The notes beneath the pieces are model-generated. The model searched no databases and had not been told where the DNA came from. It saw only the letters and a list, made by a program, of their open reading frames with translations. 64,000 nt of DNA, taken from the NCBI GenBank assembly GCA_944386365.1, contig CALXAT010000005.1, positions 44,268 through 108,267 on the forward strand, given 5' to 3'. Within the stretch, counting starts at the first letter, position 1. Every line of letters starts with the position of its first letter. The position numbers and the translations under genes are program-made. This stretch comes from an uncultured Clostridia bacterium (GTDB lineage: Bacteria > Bacillota > Clostridia > TANB77 > CAG-508). Positions 55,734-64,000 of the stretch are shown in pieces.

Positions 55734-58163
55734 ATGGCTAAAAAAAGAAGATATAAAAAAAGCAAAAAAACAGCATCTAAATTAGATTTAGCAGTTGTAA
55801 CCATTATTATGCTAAGTGTATTACTAGGTGTTTTAATATATACAAAATCAGGTGTTGTTGGTGTAAAATTAAATGAAATCTTAGGAGGAATGTTTGGAAT
55901 TATGCAATATGTTCTTCCAATAGGAGGTTTTGCCATCGGAATAAAATTGGCAACGGATGGCAGAGATACATTATTTTCTAAATTAGTACAATATATTATT
56001 TTTATTGTTAGTTTATCTGTCTTATTTAGTGTTGTTCAGATTTCTACTGGAGAATTACAATCAGAAAAAGCATTGTCAGAAGTTGTAAAAGATGCATATG
56101 CTTTGGGAGAACAAAGTAAAGGTGGAGGTGCAATAGGAGCAGTTGCAGCTGTGCCACTTGCAAAATTGCTAGGAGATGTAGGTGCAGTTATACTTTGTAT
56201 AGGTGTAGCAGTTATATTCTTAGTATTTACATTTGGAATCAATATGTCTGATTTAATTAATATGCTTGTAGAAAAGATTGAAGATAAAAGGGAAGAACGA
56301 TTAGAAGCAAGAGAAGAGAGAAATCGAGAAGAAATAAAAGAGACAGCACAAGAGAGAAGAAAAAGAGAACGTGAAGAAAGAATGGCTGAAAGAGCCAGAA
56401 TAAAAGCAGAGAAAATTGCAAATGCAAAAGCAGAAAAAGAAAAAGAAGTTATGGATAACCAAATAAAAATTAATTTTGGTGGTAGAATATTAGATGAAAC
56501 AGAAAATACAAAAGGTTTAAAAAAATATGATCACTCAAATGATGATCTAGAACCATTAACCAAAAATAGTAAAAAAGAAATGCAACCAGATGTAATAGAA
56601 AATAACTTGTTTAAGCAAGAGGAAGAAAAGAAAGAGGATAAGAAGAAAGAAGTTCTTCAATTAGAACATGCAATGGTAGTAGAAGATGAACATTATGAAT
56701 ATCCACCAATTGAGTTATTGAGCAAAGGCAAAGCGAAGACATTGAAAGGTGGAGCAAAGCTATTGACAGATACAGCAACTAAATTACAAAAAACATTATA
56801 TAGTTTTGGCGTATCAGCAAAAGTAGAAAATGTTTCAGTAGGGCCAGCCATTACAAGATATGAACTAAAACCAGCAGAAGGTGTTAGAGTTAGTAAGATT
56901 GCTAATTTAGCAGATGATATTGCTTTGAATCTAGCAGCGGAAACAATAAGAATTGAAGCACCAATACCTGGAAAACAAGCAGTGGGTATAGAAGTACCTA
57001 ATAAGGAAAAAGAAACCGTGCATTTAAGAGAAGTCTTGGAAAGTAAAGAGTTCCAAGAAAATAAATCAAAATTAACGATTGCTTTGGGAAAAGATGTTGC
57101 AGGAAATACACAATTAGCAGATATTGCAAAAATGCCACATGTTTTAATTGCAGGTAGTACAGGTTCTGGTAAGAGTGTATGTATTAATACAATTATAACT
57201 AGTATTATTTATAATGCCAAACCAAGTGAAGTAAAATTGGTTATGGTAGATCCTAAAGTTGTTGAATTATCTGTATATAATGGAATACCACATTTGCTAA
57301 TACCAGTTGTAACAGATCCTAAAAAGGCAGCAGGTGCGCTTGCTTGGGCAGTTCAAGAAATGGATGATAGATATAACAAATTTGCTAGCAAAGGTGTAAG
57401 AGATTTAAAAGGATATAATAAGGCAATTGAAAAAGAAGGTGGTATTGGAAAACTTCCTCAAATCGTTATTATTGTGGATGAGTTAGCAGACTTAATGATG
57501 GTAGCTGCCAAAGATGTTGAAGAAGCAATCTGTAGATTAGCACAAAAGGCAAGGGCTGCTGGAATGCATTTAGTTATTGCAACACAAAGACCATCTGTAG
57601 ATGTTATTACAGGATTAATTAAAGCAAATATTCCATCAAGAATTGCATTTGCTGTATCATCACAAGTGGATTCAAGAACAATATTGGATACAATAGGTGC
57701 AGAAAAATTGTTAGGAAAGGGAGATATGTTATTCTTCCCATCAGGTGCTCCAAAACCATCAAGAGTACAAGGGGCATTTGTATCTGATGAAGAGGTGGAA
57801 AAAATCGTAGATTTTGTAAAATCTAATGGAACCGCTACCTATAGTGAAGATATATTAGAAAGCATAGAAAATAACAATAAAACAGATAAAGAATTAGCGC
57901 AAGAGCAAGCAGCAGATGATGAAACAGATCCATTATTAATGGATGCTATTCAAACAGTAGTAGAAACTGGACAAGCTTCTACATCATTTATTCAAAGAAG
58001 ATTTAAGGTAGGATATGCAAGAGCAGGAAGAATCATTGACCAGATGGAAGAAAGAGGTATTATTTCAGGATATCAAGGAAGCAAGCCTAGAGAAGTATTA
58101 ATGACATTAGAAAAATTAAATGAATTAAAGATGGGAACAAAAGAAAATGATGTAGTTACATAA
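55734..58163 (+). CDS. ftsK: DNA translocase FtsK/SpoIIIE
   Basis: 809 aa from the ATG at 55734, 8 bases after GAAGGG. A basic start is followed by four membrane helices (about 18-170), a charged coiled linker (175-330), and the motor. The motor has GSTGSGKSVCINTI (Walker A) near 478, KVVELSVYNGIPHL, IVIIVDELADLMM (Walker B) near 580 and ATQRPSVDVITG. The C-terminal gamma winged helix ends with STSFIQRRFKVGYARAGRIID. It moves chromosome DNA through the septum during division or sporulation. Whether FtsK-type or SpoIIIE-type cannot be told; no other copy is in the window. Confidence 0.95.
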   Translation: MAKKRRYKKSKKTASKLDLAVVTIIMLSVLLGVLIYTKSGVVGVKLNEILGGMFGIMQYVLPIGGFAIGIKLATDGRDTLFSKLVQYIIFIVSLSVLFSVVQISTGELQSEKALSEVVKDAYALGEQSKGGGAIGAVAAVPLAKLLGDVGAVILCIGVAVIFLVFTFGINMSDLINMLVEKIEDKREERLEAREERNREEIKETAQERRKREREERMAERARIKAEKIANAKAEKEKEVMDNQIKINFGGRILDETENTKGLKKYDHSNDDLEPLTKNSKKEMQPDVIENNLFKQEEEKKEDKKKEVLQLEHAMVVEDEHYEYPPIELLSKGKAKTLKGGAKLLTDTATKLQKTLYSFGVSAKVENVSVGPAITRYELKPAEGVRVSKIANLADDIALNLAAETIRIEAPIPGKQAVGIEVPNKEKETVHLREVLESKEFQENKSKLTIALGKDVAGNTQLADIAKMPHVLIAGSTGSGKSVCINTIITSIIYNAKPSEVKLVMVDPKVVELSVYNGIPHLLIPVVTDPKKAAGALAWAVQEMDDRYNKFASKGVRDLKGYNKAIEKEGGIGKLPQIVIIVDELADLMMVAAKDVEEAICRLAQKARAAGMHLVIATQRPSVDVITGLIKANIPSRIAFAVSSQVDSRTILDTIGAEKLLGKGDMLFFPSGAPKPSRVQGAFVSDEEVEKIVDFVKSNGTATYSEDILESIENNNKTDKELAQEQAADDETDPLLMDAIQTVVETGQASTSFIQRRFKVGYARAGRIIDQMEERGIISGYQGSKPREVLMTLEKLNELKMGTKENDVVT

Positions 58164-58194
58164 AGATAAAATAAATTGAAGAAAGGAGAAGAGT

Positions 58195-59775
58195 ATGCAA
58201 AAGAAAAAAGAAAAACTTTTAGATAAAATCGTAAAAAAGGATTATAATAATGAACTTGAAATGATTTTAGAGAAAAAATCTTTTGACGAAAGTGCAAAAA
58301 ATCTTCTCCTTAATATATTATATAAGATTGAAGCATCATATAAAGATTATGAAAAAACAAAAAGAAATGTATCAGATAAAGAGACCTATATTAAAAATTT
58401 TATAAAAATGATAGATGAAAATTGTGAAAATATAACAATATGTAAAATGAATGCTAAAGAAAATATTTTAGGTAATAAATCCTTTTTAGTGGATAAAGAA
58501 AATAAAAGAATTATATGTTACCCAATAGAAAGGAAACTATTATATTGTATAGCAAAGATAAGTAAACAAGATACCATTATAAAAAAGGATTATCCTATCA
58601 TTTATAAAACACTATCTAATTTAATTAATATTGGTAATAATATAGATACGGTAGAACCTTTAAGAGATTTTAATGGCTATTCATGGACAACGATTCGTAG
58701 AGAAATTGAAAGTATAGATTATAATCTTATTTATCAAAATTTAAGAATCTTACTAGGATATGATTTTTTTGAAAAATGGATAAATAATAAAGAATTTATA
58801 ATAGATTATATGGAAATCTTAAAAAGTAAATTAGAAGAAAAATATGGAACAAAAAATCAAAAAGAACTTCTAAAAATAATAGAAAATTTATCTGTATTAT
58901 TAGCGTTAAAATATGATTCAAAAGAAAGAGAAGAATTACAAAAAGAAAAAGAAACAATAGAAGAAAAATTAAATAAGGTAGATAATAAAGAAAAGTTTGT
59001 AGAAATGATTACAAGGCAAAAAAAGGAATTGACAGAAGAAATAAAACGAATAGATGAAACAATAAATAATAAGGAATTATTGCAAAAAGAATATGTAAAA
59101 AGAAATGAAAAATTATCTTTAAAAAAGAAAATCTTTAGCGTAAGAATTTTGTCTAAATTGATGAGAGAAGAAAGAGAAGAAAAACTAGAAGAGTTGGAAA
59201 AACTAAATAGTTTGTTAAATCCAAAGAAATTCGTTGCCTATAAAAAAGAAGTGGAACAAAAATATAAATATCTAAAATTAGTAGATATAAAAGATTTAGA
59301 AAAAGAAATAAGTAATACCATCATAAAATTACAAAAGATATTTTTAAAATGTTATAAATTGAAAATAGAAAAAATTGAAAATAAAAATCAAGTGATAGAT
59401 GCTATATATGAATTTAGATATTATCAGTTAATGCCTTTTAATTATGAAGTAGATATCAATGAAGTAAAAGAAATAAGCAAAGAACTAAATGAAACAATAA
59501 GATTATTATTAGATAAAGCACAAGAACTAAAAGTGATTATGATAGTTTCGGAGAATAAAGATATTGATGAGGAAATATTAAAACATATATTTGACATAAG
59601 AGCAATTGATTTGGAAGAAATTTATATCAAGCTAGTGAAAGAAAAAGATAAATTTTTTATGCAGCTATTTGATGAAGATGAGTATGAAGAAAAAATAGAA
59701 ATGCATCATTTAAAAAATATAAATAAAAAAGATTTAGAAATAAAATTAAATAAAAAAGTAAAAGTTTTTGAGTAA
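58195..59775 (+). CDS. Hypothetical coiled-coil protein, 526 aa
   Basis: No family recognised. Very Lys- and Glu-rich. About 1-230 may be globular helical (DFNGYSWTTIRREIESIDYN near 160 is the least biased piece), about 240-345 is coiled coil (ELTEEIKRIDETINNKELL), and a second helical part follows. No membrane segment or signal. AGGAGAAG precedes the ATG. It lies between ftsK and the beta-CASP nuclease gene with small gaps, so co-transcription is likely. Confidence 0.75.
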   Translation: MQKKKEKLLDKIVKKDYNNELEMILEKKSFDESAKNLLLNILYKIEASYKDYEKTKRNVSDKETYIKNFIKMIDENCENITICKMNAKENILGNKSFLVDKENKRIICYPIERKLLYCIAKISKQDTIIKKDYPIIYKTLSNLINIGNNIDTVEPLRDFNGYSWTTIRREIESIDYNLIYQNLRILLGYDFFEKWINNKEFIIDYMEILKSKLEEKYGTKNQKELLKIIENLSVLLALKYDSKEREELQKEKETIEEKLNKVDNKEKFVEMITRQKKELTEEIKRIDETINNKELLQKEYVKRNEKLSLKKKIFSVRILSKLMREEREEKLEELEKLNSLLNPKKFVAYKKEVEQKYKYLKLVDIKDLEKEISNTIIKLQKIFLKCYKLKIEKIENKNQVIDAIYEFRYYQLMPFNYEVDINEVKEISKELNETIRLLLDKAQELKVIMIVSENKDIDEEILKHIFDIRAIDLEEIYIKLVKEKDKFFMQLFDEDEYEEKIEMHHLKNINKKDLEIKLNKKVKVFE

Positions 59776-59787
59776 TGGAGGATTTTT

Positions 59788-61434
59788 ATGAAAATTACAT
59801 TTTTAGGAGCAACAAGAACGGTAACAGGATCAAACTTTTTAGTAGAAGGTGCTGGAAAGAAATTTTTAGTAGATTGTGGCATGTGGCAAGGAAAAGCTGA
59901 ACAGGAAATGGAAAATAGTCAGGAATTTGAATTTAATCCATCAGAAATTGATTTTATGCTTTTAACACATGCACATATAGATCATTCAGGAAGAATTCCT
60001 AAACTATATAATGAAGGATTTAGAAATAAAGTATATGCACATAAAGCAACTTGCGATTTATGTGCCTTAATGCTACCAGATAGTGGACATATACAAGAAA
60101 CAGAGGCAGAATGGAAGAATAAGAAGAGAAAAAGAAAAGGCGAAGAACCTATAGAACCAATCTATACAGCAGAGGATGCAGCGAGATGTTTGGAAATATT
60201 TGAGCCTGTTCAATATGATCAAATCATTGAAATAACTCCAGAAATACATGTAAGATTTAATGATGCAGGACATATGTTAGGTTCTAGTATTATAGAGGTA
60301 TGGGTAAAAGAAGGAGATAGAGAAATAAAAACGGTTTTCACAGGAGATATTGGAAACAATGATATCCCATTATTAAGTCCACCAACTATGATCGAAGATA
60401 CAGATTTTCTTGTTATGGAATCAACTTATGGAAGTAGATTGCATATGAGAAATGACGAAAAAGCACAAATATTTTTAGACGTTGTATCAGAAACATTAGA
60501 CAATGGAGGAACTGTAGTTATTCCATCTTTTGCAGTAGGAAGAACACAAGAAATCTTATATGAAATAAACAAATTAAAAGATGAACATAGTGAAGATGAA
60601 GAATTCAGAAGAAAATATAAAACCTTAATGAAGGCACCTGTATATGTAGATAGCCCTCTTGCAATATCTGCAACAGAAGTTTTTAGAGAAAATACAGATT
60701 TATTTGATGAAAAAACGAAAGAAGAAATTATGAGAGGGGATAATCCTTTAGAATTTCCAGGATTAAAATTTACTAAAACAGCTGAAGAGTCAAAAGCCTT
60801 AAATGAAGATCCAACACCAAGTATTATTATATCTGCAAGTGGTATGTGCGATGTAGGAAGAATCAAACATCATTTGAAACATAATTTATGGAATCCAAAA
60901 AGTACAATTCTTTTTGTAGGATATCAAGCACCAGGAACATTAGGTTATAATATTGTAAATGGCGCAAAAACAGTTAAAATATTTGGAGAAGAAATTGCGG
61001 TCAATGCAAGAATAGAATATATAGAAGGATATTCAGGTCATGCAGATCAAGAATTGTTAATGAATAGTATATATTCTTATATTAAGAAGCCAAAACATAT
61101 TTTTCTAGTGCATGGAGAACCAGAATCACAAGATATATTAGCAGACAAAATAGAAACAGAGACAAAAATAGGTGTAACAACACCTGAATTTGGTGAAACT
61201 TATGAATTAAACGATGAAATTGTTATGACACATAAGATAGAAAGAAGAGTAAATAAAACAATTAAGTCAGAAATTTTACAAAGATTAGAAAAATTAAAAG
61301 ATGAATTAAAAGATATGGAAGTCTATGTTAATCAAGATTTACAAGATGAGAATTTAAGAGATGAAGATATCTTTAGAATTAATGAAAAGATAAAAGACTT
61401 AGAAAAACAAATTTTAAATGTAATAGAAGGATAA
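59788..61434 (+). CDS. Beta-CASP metallo-beta-lactamase-fold RNase
   Basis: 548 aa. The MBL core is FLGATRTVTGSNFLVE, LLTHAHIDHSGRIP (metal motif HxHxDH), AGHMLGSSIIEV and FTGDIGN. The beta-CASP part has VVIPSFAVGRTQEILYEI, IIISASGMCDVGRI and YSGHADQELL with the terminal motif HGEPESQ. This is the YSH1/CPSF-like branch (COG1236) of RNA-cutting enzymes rather than RNase J. The C-terminal 60 residues are helical and charged. GGAGG is before the ATG. Target RNA unknown. Confidence 0.9.
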   Translation: MKITFLGATRTVTGSNFLVEGAGKKFLVDCGMWQGKAEQEMENSQEFEFNPSEIDFMLLTHAHIDHSGRIPKLYNEGFRNKVYAHKATCDLCALMLPDSGHIQETEAEWKNKKRKRKGEEPIEPIYTAEDAARCLEIFEPVQYDQIIEITPEIHVRFNDAGHMLGSSIIEVWVKEGDREIKTVFTGDIGNNDIPLLSPPTMIEDTDFLVMESTYGSRLHMRNDEKAQIFLDVVSETLDNGGTVVIPSFAVGRTQEILYEINKLKDEHSEDEEFRRKYKTLMKAPVYVDSPLAISATEVFRENTDLFDEKTKEEIMRGDNPLEFPGLKFTKTAEESKALNEDPTPSIIISASGMCDVGRIKHHLKHNLWNPKSTILFVGYQAPGTLGYNIVNGAKTVKIFGEEIAVNARIEYIEGYSGHADQELLMNSIYSYIKKPKHIFLVHGEPESQDILADKIETETKIGVTTPEFGETYELNDEIVMTHKIERRVNKTIKSEILQRLEKLKDELKDMEVYVNQDLQDENLRDEDIFRINEKIKDLEKQILNVIEG

Positions 61435-61469
61435 AAATTTATAAAAAAATAGAAGGAGAGAATTGAGAA

Positions 61470-63431
61470 ATGGAAAATAAGTATTTAAACGAAGCAATTA
61501 TAGGAAACAAAAAAATGTTAGTAACCTATTCTTCAAAAGGAGAATTGCAAAGACTTTATTTTCCCTCAAGAGAGAATAGACAATATATTAGTTTCTTCCA
61601 TACAGGGGTAAAAGTGAATAATTCTGATTTAATTTATTTACATGATGATATCAATAATGTTTATAAACAATATTATGATACAGATACAAATATTTTAAAT
61701 ACAGAAATTACAAACACATATTTTAACTTAACAATGCTTCAAACAGATTGTGCTTTAATAAAAGAAGACAATGTATTATTAAAAAAATATACCTTTATAA
61801 ATGATAGCAAGATAGATTTAGATATAGAATTCTATATACATTCGGAATTGTTATCTAGTGAAAATAATCATGTTAGTTGTAAAGTAATCGATAGTGGTAT
61901 GATTCAATATGCTCATGATTTTGTGGTTTCTACATTTGCAAAACAATATAATATTAATAAACATCAAATTAATGGGAGTAAAGAAACTATAAAAAGAACA
62001 GAAATTTATGATAAAGACTATATTGGGATGTCAAAAGATACCAGTATCAGCTATAAAATTGGTATTATACATCCAAATGAAAAGAAAACAATAGAAATAT
62101 GCATATTAACAGATGAAAATAGAAATATATCTGATATAGAAGATGAAATAGATAGAATAAGAAGAAAAGATTTAAATAAGGAATGCGCAGCAACTAAAAC
62201 ATATTGGAGAAAATATTTAAAGGCACATAATAGTTTAAATTTAAAAGAATCTGAAAATAGTTATGAAGAAAAGATATATGAAATATATAAAAGAACGATA
62301 TTATTATTTCCTTTATTAACTAATCAGGAAACAGGAGGCATTATTGCTTCACCGGAAATAGATGAATATTTTACAAAATGTGGAAGATATGCTTATTGTT
62401 GGCCAAGAGATGCGGTATTTATTACAAGAGCAATGGATATTTTAAAGATGCAAAAAGAAACAGAAAAATTTTATAAGAATTTTTGCAAAATGACACAAAG
62501 TAAAAATGGAATGTGGGAGCAAAGATTTTATACAGATGGAAAATTAGCACCTTGTTGGGGATATCAAGTAGATGAAACTGCAAGTGTTGTATATGGCGTT
62601 TATGAACATTATCAATATACAAAATCTGAAAAATTCTTAAAAGATAATTTGAAAATGTGCGAAAAAGCAATTGATTTTCTAAAAAAATATGTAAAACAAT
62701 GGCTAGATATAAAAGATCAAGATGAAGATGTTGTGAAAGAAGAAATTGAAAATAGTAGTTATGCTAATAAAAATAAGATACATGTAAGTTATGATATTTG
62801 GGAAATGCATGAAGGAATTCATTTATATTCGTTAGCAAGTATTTATGCAGCATTTGAGTGTATTATGAAAATATATAAAATATTAGATAAGAATATTTCT
62901 GAATTTGATAATAATAGATTAAAAGAAGAAAAAGTATCCAAAACAGAAAAAGAATTAAAATATTTACAAACGGCCATCAAGAATTTCATAAATGAGAAAA
63001 TGTATGATAAGGAAACCAATTCATATTATAGGAATACAGAAGATAAATTGATGGATATAAGTATACTAGGTGCCGTAGAACCATTTAATGTATTTAAGCC
63101 TAAAGAAAGAAAAATCATGAATACAATTGAAAAAATCAATTTAAGTATTCGAACGTACACTGGGGGATATCAAAGATTTGAACATGATCATTATATGAAT
63201 GGAAATCCATGGCCAATATCTAATTTGTGGATGACATTATATTATCTAGATGCAGGAGAAAAGAAAAAAGCAAAAGAGACATTTGATTTTGTTATAAAGA
63301 CGGCGGGTAAACATTGTTTCTTAGGAGAGCAAGTTGATAATAATACCTTAAAACCAAATTGGGTAATTGGTTTAGGATGGAGTCATGCAATGTTTATTAT
63401 TGTGTTAGAAAGACTATATGGGAATAAATAA
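61470..63431 (+). CDS. Glycoside hydrolase family 15, glucoamylase-like
   Basis: 653 aa, no signal peptide, so cytosolic. The first 250 residues are a beta-sandwich. The (alpha/alpha)6 barrel contains GRYAYCWPRDAVFITRA near 308, GMWEQRFYTDGKLAPCWGYQVDETAS near 345 (the QVDE acid region), YDIWEMHEGIHLYSLAS near 445 (catalytic-type Glu) and PWPISNLWMTLYYL near 575. It fits the bacterial GH15 enzymes that cut alpha-glucosidic bonds, for example in dextrins or trehalose; the exact substrate cannot be read. GAAGGAGAG precedes the ATG. It is the last complete gene. Confidence 0.88.
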   Translation: MENKYLNEAIIGNKKMLVTYSSKGELQRLYFPSRENRQYISFFHTGVKVNNSDLIYLHDDINNVYKQYYDTDTNILNTEITNTYFNLTMLQTDCALIKEDNVLLKKYTFINDSKIDLDIEFYIHSELLSSENNHVSCKVIDSGMIQYAHDFVVSTFAKQYNINKHQINGSKETIKRTEIYDKDYIGMSKDTSISYKIGIIHPNEKKTIEICILTDENRNISDIEDEIDRIRRKDLNKECAATKTYWRKYLKAHNSLNLKESENSYEEKIYEIYKRTILLFPLLTNQETGGIIASPEIDEYFTKCGRYAYCWPRDAVFITRAMDILKMQKETEKFYKNFCKMTQSKNGMWEQRFYTDGKLAPCWGYQVDETASVVYGVYEHYQYTKSEKFLKDNLKMCEKAIDFLKKYVKQWLDIKDQDEDVVKEEIENSSYANKNKIHVSYDIWEMHEGIHLYSLASIYAAFECIMKIYKILDKNISEFDNNRLKEEKVSKTEKELKYLQTAIKNFINEKMYDKETNSYYRNTEDKLMDISILGAVEPFNVFKPKERKIMNTIEKINLSIRTYTGGYQRFEHDHYMNGNPWPISNLWMTLYYLDAGEKKKAKETFDFVIKTAGKHCFLGEQVDNNTLKPNWVIGLGWSHAMFIIVLERLYGNK

Positions 63432-63437
63432 GGTATA

Positions 63438-63476
63438 GAAGTGTAGCATTATTTTACTACACTTCTGTATTTTTTA
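63438..63476 (+). terminator. Terminator after the GH15 gene
   Basis: Perfect 9-bp stem GAAGTGTAG/CTACACTTC with a 10-nt loop, then TGTATTTTTTATT. Confidence 0.8.
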
Positions 63477-63586
63477 TTGTTTAAACGTATAAATTGAAAA
63501 TAAGATTTTATATATAATATAATAAGAAGGAATTATTTAGAGAATGAAAAATATGATAAAAAAAGTAAAAAGTTTTTATAAAAGTA

Positions 63587-63618
63587 TTGACATAAATATA
63601 TAAAGATGTTAATATAAT
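63587..63618 (+). promoter_or_regulatory. Tandem strong promoter 1
   Basis: TTGACA (63587-63592), then TAATAT at a 17-base or TATAAT at a 20-base spacing. First of three in 310 bp. Confidence 0.6.
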
Positions 63619-63693
63619 TTTACTACAAATCATGTTGTAGATTTTATGTCAAAACTTTCCACAAAAAAACATAAAAAAAATCGAAAAAAAGTA

Positions 63694-63722
63694 TTGACAT
63701 AAAAAAATAAAAATGCTATTAT
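63694..63722 (+). promoter_or_regulatory. Tandem strong promoter 2
   Basis: TTGACA (63694-63699), 17 bases, TATTAT (63717-63722). Confidence 0.7.
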
Positions 63723-63866
63723 AAATAAGTACCTTGCAACAGACGAAATAATAAAAATAAACAAGAGAATTAGTAATAATAAAACATTTAAATATAACTC
63801 TCAAAAAACAATTACTAGTTTTTTATTTTGCCCAAATTAAAAAAATAAAAAAATGTCAAAAAAAGT

Positions 63867-63895
63867 CTTGACAAACAAAACAAGGTATAGTATAA
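63867..63895 (+). promoter_or_regulatory. Tandem strong promoter 3, probable rRNA operon
   Basis: TTGACA (63867-63872), 17 bases, TATAAT (63890-63895), fully consensus. A leader hairpin (GTTCC/GGAAC) follows. Three strong promoters and an untranslated leader up to the window end suggest an rRNA operon just beyond; the 16S itself is not included. I see no gene in 63477-64000. Confidence 0.75.
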
Positions 63896-64000
63896 TGCAA
63901 CTCGTTCCGCAAGAGGAACGAATAAAAAGTACATTGAAAAGTAAACAATAAAATCCTTTAGAGAATAAACCGAAGCGGAGAATATTTCAAAAGAAATATT

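Overview
The window is a strongly AT-rich, densely packed bacterial chromosome segment of Firmicutes/Clostridia character. The evidence is Shine-Dalgarno-led genes, sigma-A type promoters (TTGACA-17-TATAAT), spore genes (pdaA, yqfC, yqfD, a spore photoproduct lyase), an agr quorum-sensing locus, sepF/divIVA, and TGA used as a stop. An uncultured gut-type, spore-forming anaerobe is the best guess; no rRNA is inside the window to name it.

Layout. 1-4.4 kb: hpt and uvrC, several short genes of visibly less AT-rich composition, and a decayed hicBA pair. 4.5-9.3 kb: an RNA methyltransferase, a pseudouridine synthase, and an agr locus in which agrBD and agrAC converge. 9.6-19.4 kb: housekeeping and sporulation genes (pdaA, yqfC, yqfD, ybeY, a DUF3048 lipoprotein, a YlbF-family protein, a membrane metallopeptidase, a TetR regulator with an acyl-CoA synthetase). 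19.5-19.96 kb: tRNA-Met(CAU) and a tRNA-Tyr(GUA) whose anticodon is split by a 227-nt group I intron. 19.96-33.74 kb: an accessory region made of three stacked integrations at the 3' end of that tRNA-Tyr. 33.9-53.2 kb: membrane proteins, folC, thyA, folA, a spore photoproduct lyase, a type I toxin-antitoxin locus, an ABC transporter with a frameshifted permease, mutL and miaA. 53.3-63.4 kb: sepF, divIVA, rsmD, ftsK, a beta-CASP nuclease and a GH15 glycosidase. The last 0.5 kb holds three tandem strong promoters that look like the start of an rRNA operon lying just outside.

The accessory region is the centre of interest. The element next to the tRNA (about 8.6 kb) is an integrative mobilizable element: MobV relaxase, putative oriT, tyrosine integrase, excisionase-like protein, a Cro/CI-type repressor, a highly structured promoter-to-terminator RNA, a stand-alone Spo0A DNA-binding domain, and at its right end a surface-protein cassette. 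The cassette is a small protein, a ribbon-helix-helix regulator on the opposite strand, and a prepilin-like protein. A second, shorter element carries the same cassette with a different ectodomain (GLUG-type repeats) and a PD-(D/E)XK nuclease. A third, decayed element carries a headless copy of the ectodomain gene and a type I toxin-antitoxin unit. Each ends in a related 100-nt right end plus a copy of the tRNA 3' end followed by its own terminator hairpin. Successive insertions therefore seem to have rebuilt the tRNA and pushed older terminators outward.

Two paralogous type I toxin-antitoxin loci (32.2 and 43.5 kb) have hydrophobic 34- and 37-residue peptides, ribosome-site-sequestering hairpins and perfect-consensus antisense promoters. 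Eleven-bp-periodic boxes resembling WalR sites lie upstream of sepF, rsmD and one unknown gene. All functional names rest on motifs read by eye; no database search was possible.
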